Source of the DNA: Calonectria ilicicola
Lineage: Eukaryota > Ascomycota > Sordariomycetes > Hypocreales > Nectriaceae
Direction of reading: 5' to 3'
Assembly (NCBI GenBank): GCA_020809705.1
Contig: CP085826.1
Location: forward strand, 1,612,001 to 1,676,000
DNA: 64,000 bases
The notes beneath the pieces are model-generated. The model was not told the DNA's origin. It searched no databases and saw only the letters and a program-made list of their open reading frames with translations. Shown here one piece after another: positions 59,499-64,000 of the stretch (position 1 is the stretch's first letter; every line of letters starts with the position of its first letter). The position numbers and the translations under genes are program-made.

Positions 59499-62400
59499 TA
59501 GTGGTAAAAAAAAATCCCATTTAAATCCCTCCATTAATCACAACTGCTAAGATTCTTGTAGGCAGCTAAAAGCTAATGTAATAATTATAAAACCTTATTT
59601 GAATTTTTTATTTTTATTTAATAATTTTTTTTAAAATTTAATTTTAATTTAAAGTTTATTAATTTAAAGTTAATATTATATAAAGTAATTATTAATATTT
59701 TTTATATTTTATTTAAATTATATATAATTATTATTAAAATTATTTAAAAAGGGAAATTTTATAAATTTTATATTATTTAAAAAATATTAATAAAATTTAT
59801 TTAATAAAATTTTAAATAAATATTTTAATATTTTAATAATTAATAAAAATAATAATTTATTTTATAAATATAAAAAGTTTTAATTTTTAATTTAATAAAA
59901 GAAAAAATTAATTAAAAAATATATATATTATATAATATATAGAATTAAAAATTAATTAAAAGTAATTTAAAATTTATTTAAAATAATAATAAAAATTATT
60001 AAATTTAATTTAAAAATAAATTTTATTAATTTATATATATTCTTTATAGATTTTTTAATTTAAATTATTAAAATTAAGATTATATTTAATTAATAATAAA
60101 ATAATTATTTATAAAAAATTAATAATATAATTTAAGTAAATAATTAAATTAATAAAACTAATTAACTTTTATAATTATAATATATAAGAATTAATAATTA
60201 ACTTTTTAAATATTTTATTTTTAAATTATTTATTTAAAGTAAAAGAAATATATTATAAATCTAAGGATAATCTAGAATAAGAAAGTCTATTCTTATATCC
60301 TTTTTAATTAATTATTTAAGATCTAAATATATAAATACTTATATAATAATAATATTTTTTTATTATAAAGATAATAAAAATAAATACTTTTTAAATTTTT
60401 TATTAAAATTATTTATTTTATAATTAATATAATAAAATATAGAATTTTCTTTTTATATTTTTAAAATTATATTTTAAAAAGTTAATTTATAATAAGCTTT
60501 TTTAAAAAGTATTTAATTTTTTTTTAAAAAAGCTTTTATAATATTTCTTTAAAATATTATTTTTATAATTAATAAATTAAATAAAATAAATAAAATTAAT
60601 AAAAACCTTCTTATTAACCTTTTTATTAATTTATTAAAATATATTAAAGTATATATTTTAAACTAATTAAGAATAAATATAAGTTTACTTAAGATAAAAT
60701 TTAATTAAATAAGTAAGTTTATTATTATATAAAGCCTTACTAAAATAAATTTAAATAAATTTATTTTAATATTATTAAATAATTTTATATTTATTAATTT
60801 AAAAATAAAAAATAAAATTAAAGTAATTTTATATAAAAATTTTAATAAAATATTTTTTTAGATTAGTTTTATATTAAATTAATTATATATTATTTATATA
60901 ATTTCTTAATTTAAAGAATTTTTAAAAATATTTTCTAATAATATCTTATACCTTTATAAAAAACTTTTAATAAAAATTTTTTAATTAATTTTAGATATTA
61001 ATTCTATTATAATTTAAATTATTTAATTAATTATTATCTAGATGTAGATCTTATACTAACTATTAAGCTTAAATAAGCTTATAGTTATTATAAAATGTAT
61101 TTATAATTAAATTATTAATATTTAAATTATATTAAAATTATTAATTAATAATATTATTATTTTATATATAATTTTAATATAAACTTTTATTTATTTTATT
61201 TATCTTTTACTTAAAGATTATTTTTTTTAATTTAAAGAGTTTTTATTATTAAATTATAATTTTAATATTATTAAAATTTATAAGATTATTATATATTATT
61301 ATATAAAGATTTTTTAAAAAATAATAATATAATTATTAATTTATATATTATTTATTTTTAAATTAATTATATTTATTCTTTTAAAATTAATAATTTAAAT
61401 TTATAATTAATTAAAATAATAAAAACTATTTTATTATTTAAATTTAGTATTTAAAAATAAATAAAAGGATTATAAGATATATTAGAATTATAAATAGATT
61501 ACTTTCTTTTTTATAAAAGCTTAATAAATAAACTTCTTTTATTATTAAAATTAAAATTATTAAAATCTTTTAAATATTAAATAAAAATATAATCTTAATA
61601 ACTTTTTTTTATATTATTTAATAAATAAATAAAATATAACTTTTTAAATCTTAAAAAAGAATAATAAATATATTTTTTTATTTTAAATTTATTATAAATT
61701 ATTTTTAAGTAGTTTTAAAAGTTATTAATATTATTAAAAAATAGTTAATTAGATTTAATTAAAATATTTAAATATTATAAATTATTAAAAATAATATTCT
61801 TTATATAAGTTATTAAATTTAATTAGAAATTTATAATAAATTATATTATAATTAAATTATATTTATATTATTTAAAATAAAATTATTTATTAATATAATT
61901 AATAAATTTTAAAAATTAGATATTTAAAGTATAAATAGTTTTATTAAATATTATCCTTAAATAATTATTATTTTAAGAAATATTAAATAATATAATAAGA
62001 TTATTAAATTTTTATATTAAGTAATTAAGATTATTAAAGATACTTTTTATATAAATTCTATTATTTTTACTTTATTTACTTTTATAAAGATTTATTAATT
62101 TTTTAAATATAAGAAAAAGTATTTATTATTAATTTAATAAATATATAAATTTAATTTATTTAATATATTTTTTATAAAATAATTAATTATAATTTATAAT
62201 ATAAATAAAATATTTAAAAAGATATTTATTATTTATTAAAATATAAAATCTATAGATTAAAATAAAATATATTTTAAATTAATTTAAATAATATAAATAT
62301 TTAAAAGTTATAAATAATTTAAAATACTTTATAAAAAGTATTTTTTAATTTATTTTAATTTAAATTATTAATATTAAAGATTTATAATAATTATATATAA

Positions 62401-63669
62401 AATTAAAATAATATTATAATTTATTAAATTTTATAAAAAAAAATTATAAAAAATATTAAAAAAAAATATAAAAACTACTTTAAACTTTTATTATTAACTT
62501 AAAGATTTACTTTATTATAAATTATAAGATCCTTTAATTATAATTTAGATTTAGTAAGGTATTATTAATATAAGGATATTAGATTTTAAAGAAGCTTAAT
62601 TTAAATATTTACTTTATAAAATATTTATTAATATTAAATAATATAAAAAAATAAATAGTATTTTTAATAAAAATTATAATTATAAAGATTAATATATTTT
62701 TTATTACTATCTATTATTTTATAATTTAATTTATATTAAAATAAAGAAATAAAAGTAAATAAATAAATAATTTTAAAAAGAGATTTAATTTATATTTTAT
62801 TAAATTATATTATTTAATAATTTAAATAATAATTATAATTTTTAAATATTTAAGAAAGATTTATTATTTTTTAAATTTAATAATAAAATATATATTTTAT
62901 TTTAATAAAAAATATATATAAATATAATATAAGATTTTATAAAACTATTATATTAAGTATTCTATAATATTTATTATAATTTTAATAATATTTAAAATAC
63001 TTATTATATTTATAAAAATTATTATAATATTAATTTATATAAAGAATATTTTATATAATATAAAAATAAAAAACTTAATTTAATTTAATATTAAAAATAT
63101 TATATTTATTTATTTATTAATATAAATAATAATTTTATATATTTTTAAAAAATATAATAAATAAATAAATAATAAATTTAAAATTAAAAAAGAATTTAAA
63201 ATCTTAAAAAAAAAGAAAAAAATATATATAATTTAAATTAAATTTAATTATTATTAATTATATATAGTTTTTCTAATTATTATATTATTTATTTAAATAT
63301 ATTATTAAATATTTTATTTTAAAATAATTAATATTATATAATAATTAATCTTTATTAAATTATAAAATTATATATTAATATTTATATTAATTTTTATTAT
63401 AATTAATAATAATTAATATAATAATTCTAATATCCTTATAATTATTAATTACATTTACTTTTAATTAATTAATTAATATATATAATATAATTTTTCTATT
63501 AAAATAACCCCTCAATTATAAATACCTAATATATAAAAATTACTTACAATAAAACTCCTCATTACACAAGCTCCACACTCACCCCACCCAATTTCTCCTC
63601 ACCCTAGACCTAACTTGAATTTATCCAAGGGCCTGCATTAGCTTTGCCATTAATACCAAATATTCACTA
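59499..63669. mobile_element. Element E4, copy B (4171 bp)
   Basis: Direct copy of E4-A, uninterrupted. It starts TAGTGGTAAAAAAAAATCCC and ends with the same ~100-base unmutated tail (CTCCTCACCCTAGACCTAAC onward) closing in ATATTCACTA. Unlike copy A, its first 100 bases are already mutated (e.g. ATTAATCACAACTGC against ATCAGTCGCGACCGC). The right-hand host sequence starts at 63670. Confidence 0.75.
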
Positions 63670-64000
63670 GAACGTATCATTCCAACAGGCACTGGTGCAA
63701 TGTGCGGCCTCACCAACACATTCCGTGGCCCGTCGCCTAGGGAAAGCAAAGGTGTTACTATTACTACGTGCTTCACCTGCACGAGGCTCAATAGCTCGAC
63801 TTTTCTCATTGTCGAAGATGACAAATGGGGCGAAGTGCCTTTTATCTATGCCAAACTGTATGACTCCACATTGGTCCTAGTTGACACAGGTTGTGGTGGA
63901 GCGGCCAAGGATGAATCCGCTGAGCTTACATCGTTACGCTCCTTTATAGAGACCTATCCGGTAGCTGACAACAACAATTCACCATTGAACCTAAATGGAG
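63670..64000 (+). CDS. Metallo-beta-lactamase-fold hydrolase, 5' part (3' end outside window)
   Basis: The frame of ATG 63700 is open to the window end (about 100 residues). STFLIVEDDKWGEVPFIYAK followed by LYDSTLVLVDTGCGG is the first beta-sandwich segment of MBL-fold proteins (F-L-I ... V-D-T-G), and SLRSFIETYPVADNNNSPLN fits the region just before the H-x-H-x-D-H metal motif, which must lie beyond 64000. Base composition is normal from 63670 on. The ATG is only 31 bases from the transposon, so any native promoter or upstream exon has been displaced; the frame is also open back to the junction (LERIIPTGTGAM). Confidence 0.7.

Noticed and set aside
49787..59503. E3 as a CACTA (EnSpm) transposon because the repeat can be read as starting CACTAC
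   Set aside because: The CACTA/TAGTG bases also belong to the E4 ends, and the three bases outside (ATT, GTA) do not form a target duplication.
1..64000. CRISPR arrays, rRNA and tRNA genes
   Set aside because: No spaced direct repeats, rRNA signatures or tRNA-like cloverleaf/T-loop sequences were found by eye.

Overview
The window looks like nuclear DNA of a filamentous ascomycete (Pezizomycotina). The reasons are intron-split genes with short introns (mostly 45-75 bases, GT-AG, CTRAY-like branch sites), fungal families (Zn2Cys6 regulator, RTA1-like protein, DUF3425 bZIP, Goodbye-type STAND domain), and a long AT-rich block of transposons whose copies differ almost only by C/T and G/A transitions, as repeat-induced point mutation (RIP) produces. 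A Sordariomycete/Hypocrealean host is a guess.

Layout. 1-672: 3' end of a mucin-like membrane protein. 849-6617: three minus-strand genes (tyrosinase, small cysteine-rich secreted protein, sugar transporter). 6618-10263: a long stretch with no convincing gene. 10264-11228: a YKT6-type SNARE with an apparent splice lesion. 11360-19180: enoyl-reductase-like oxidoreductase, Zn2Cys6 regulator divergent from an RTA1-like membrane protein, an APH-fold kinase and an SDR lacking its usual catalytic Ser. This may be a small stress/detoxification neighbourhood, but no biosynthetic backbone gene is present. 19667-31498: DUF3425 bZIP, type II membrane lectin-like protein, an orphan gene, a secreted sulfatase and a BBE-like flavin oxidase. 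32606-35978: a coiled-coil protein and an ankyrin-vWA protein with an acidic repetitive tail. 35979-38324: gene-poor.

38325-64000: a Goodbye-domain gene start is cut at 38690 by about 25 kb of nested transposons that end at 63669, where a metallo-beta-lactamase-fold gene begins at once and runs off the window. The block resolves as two direct 4.2 kb copies (E4-A, E4-B) flanking a 2.8 kb inverted-repeat element (E3). One Ty3/gypsy-type LTR element sits in E4-A (E1, target duplication ATAGG) and a related one sits in E3 in the opposite orientation (E2, target duplication CCAAC). A TA dinucleotide lies at every E4/E3/host junction.

Gene models were spliced by eye from frame continuity, GT-AG sites and family motifs. 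No alignment or database search was run.
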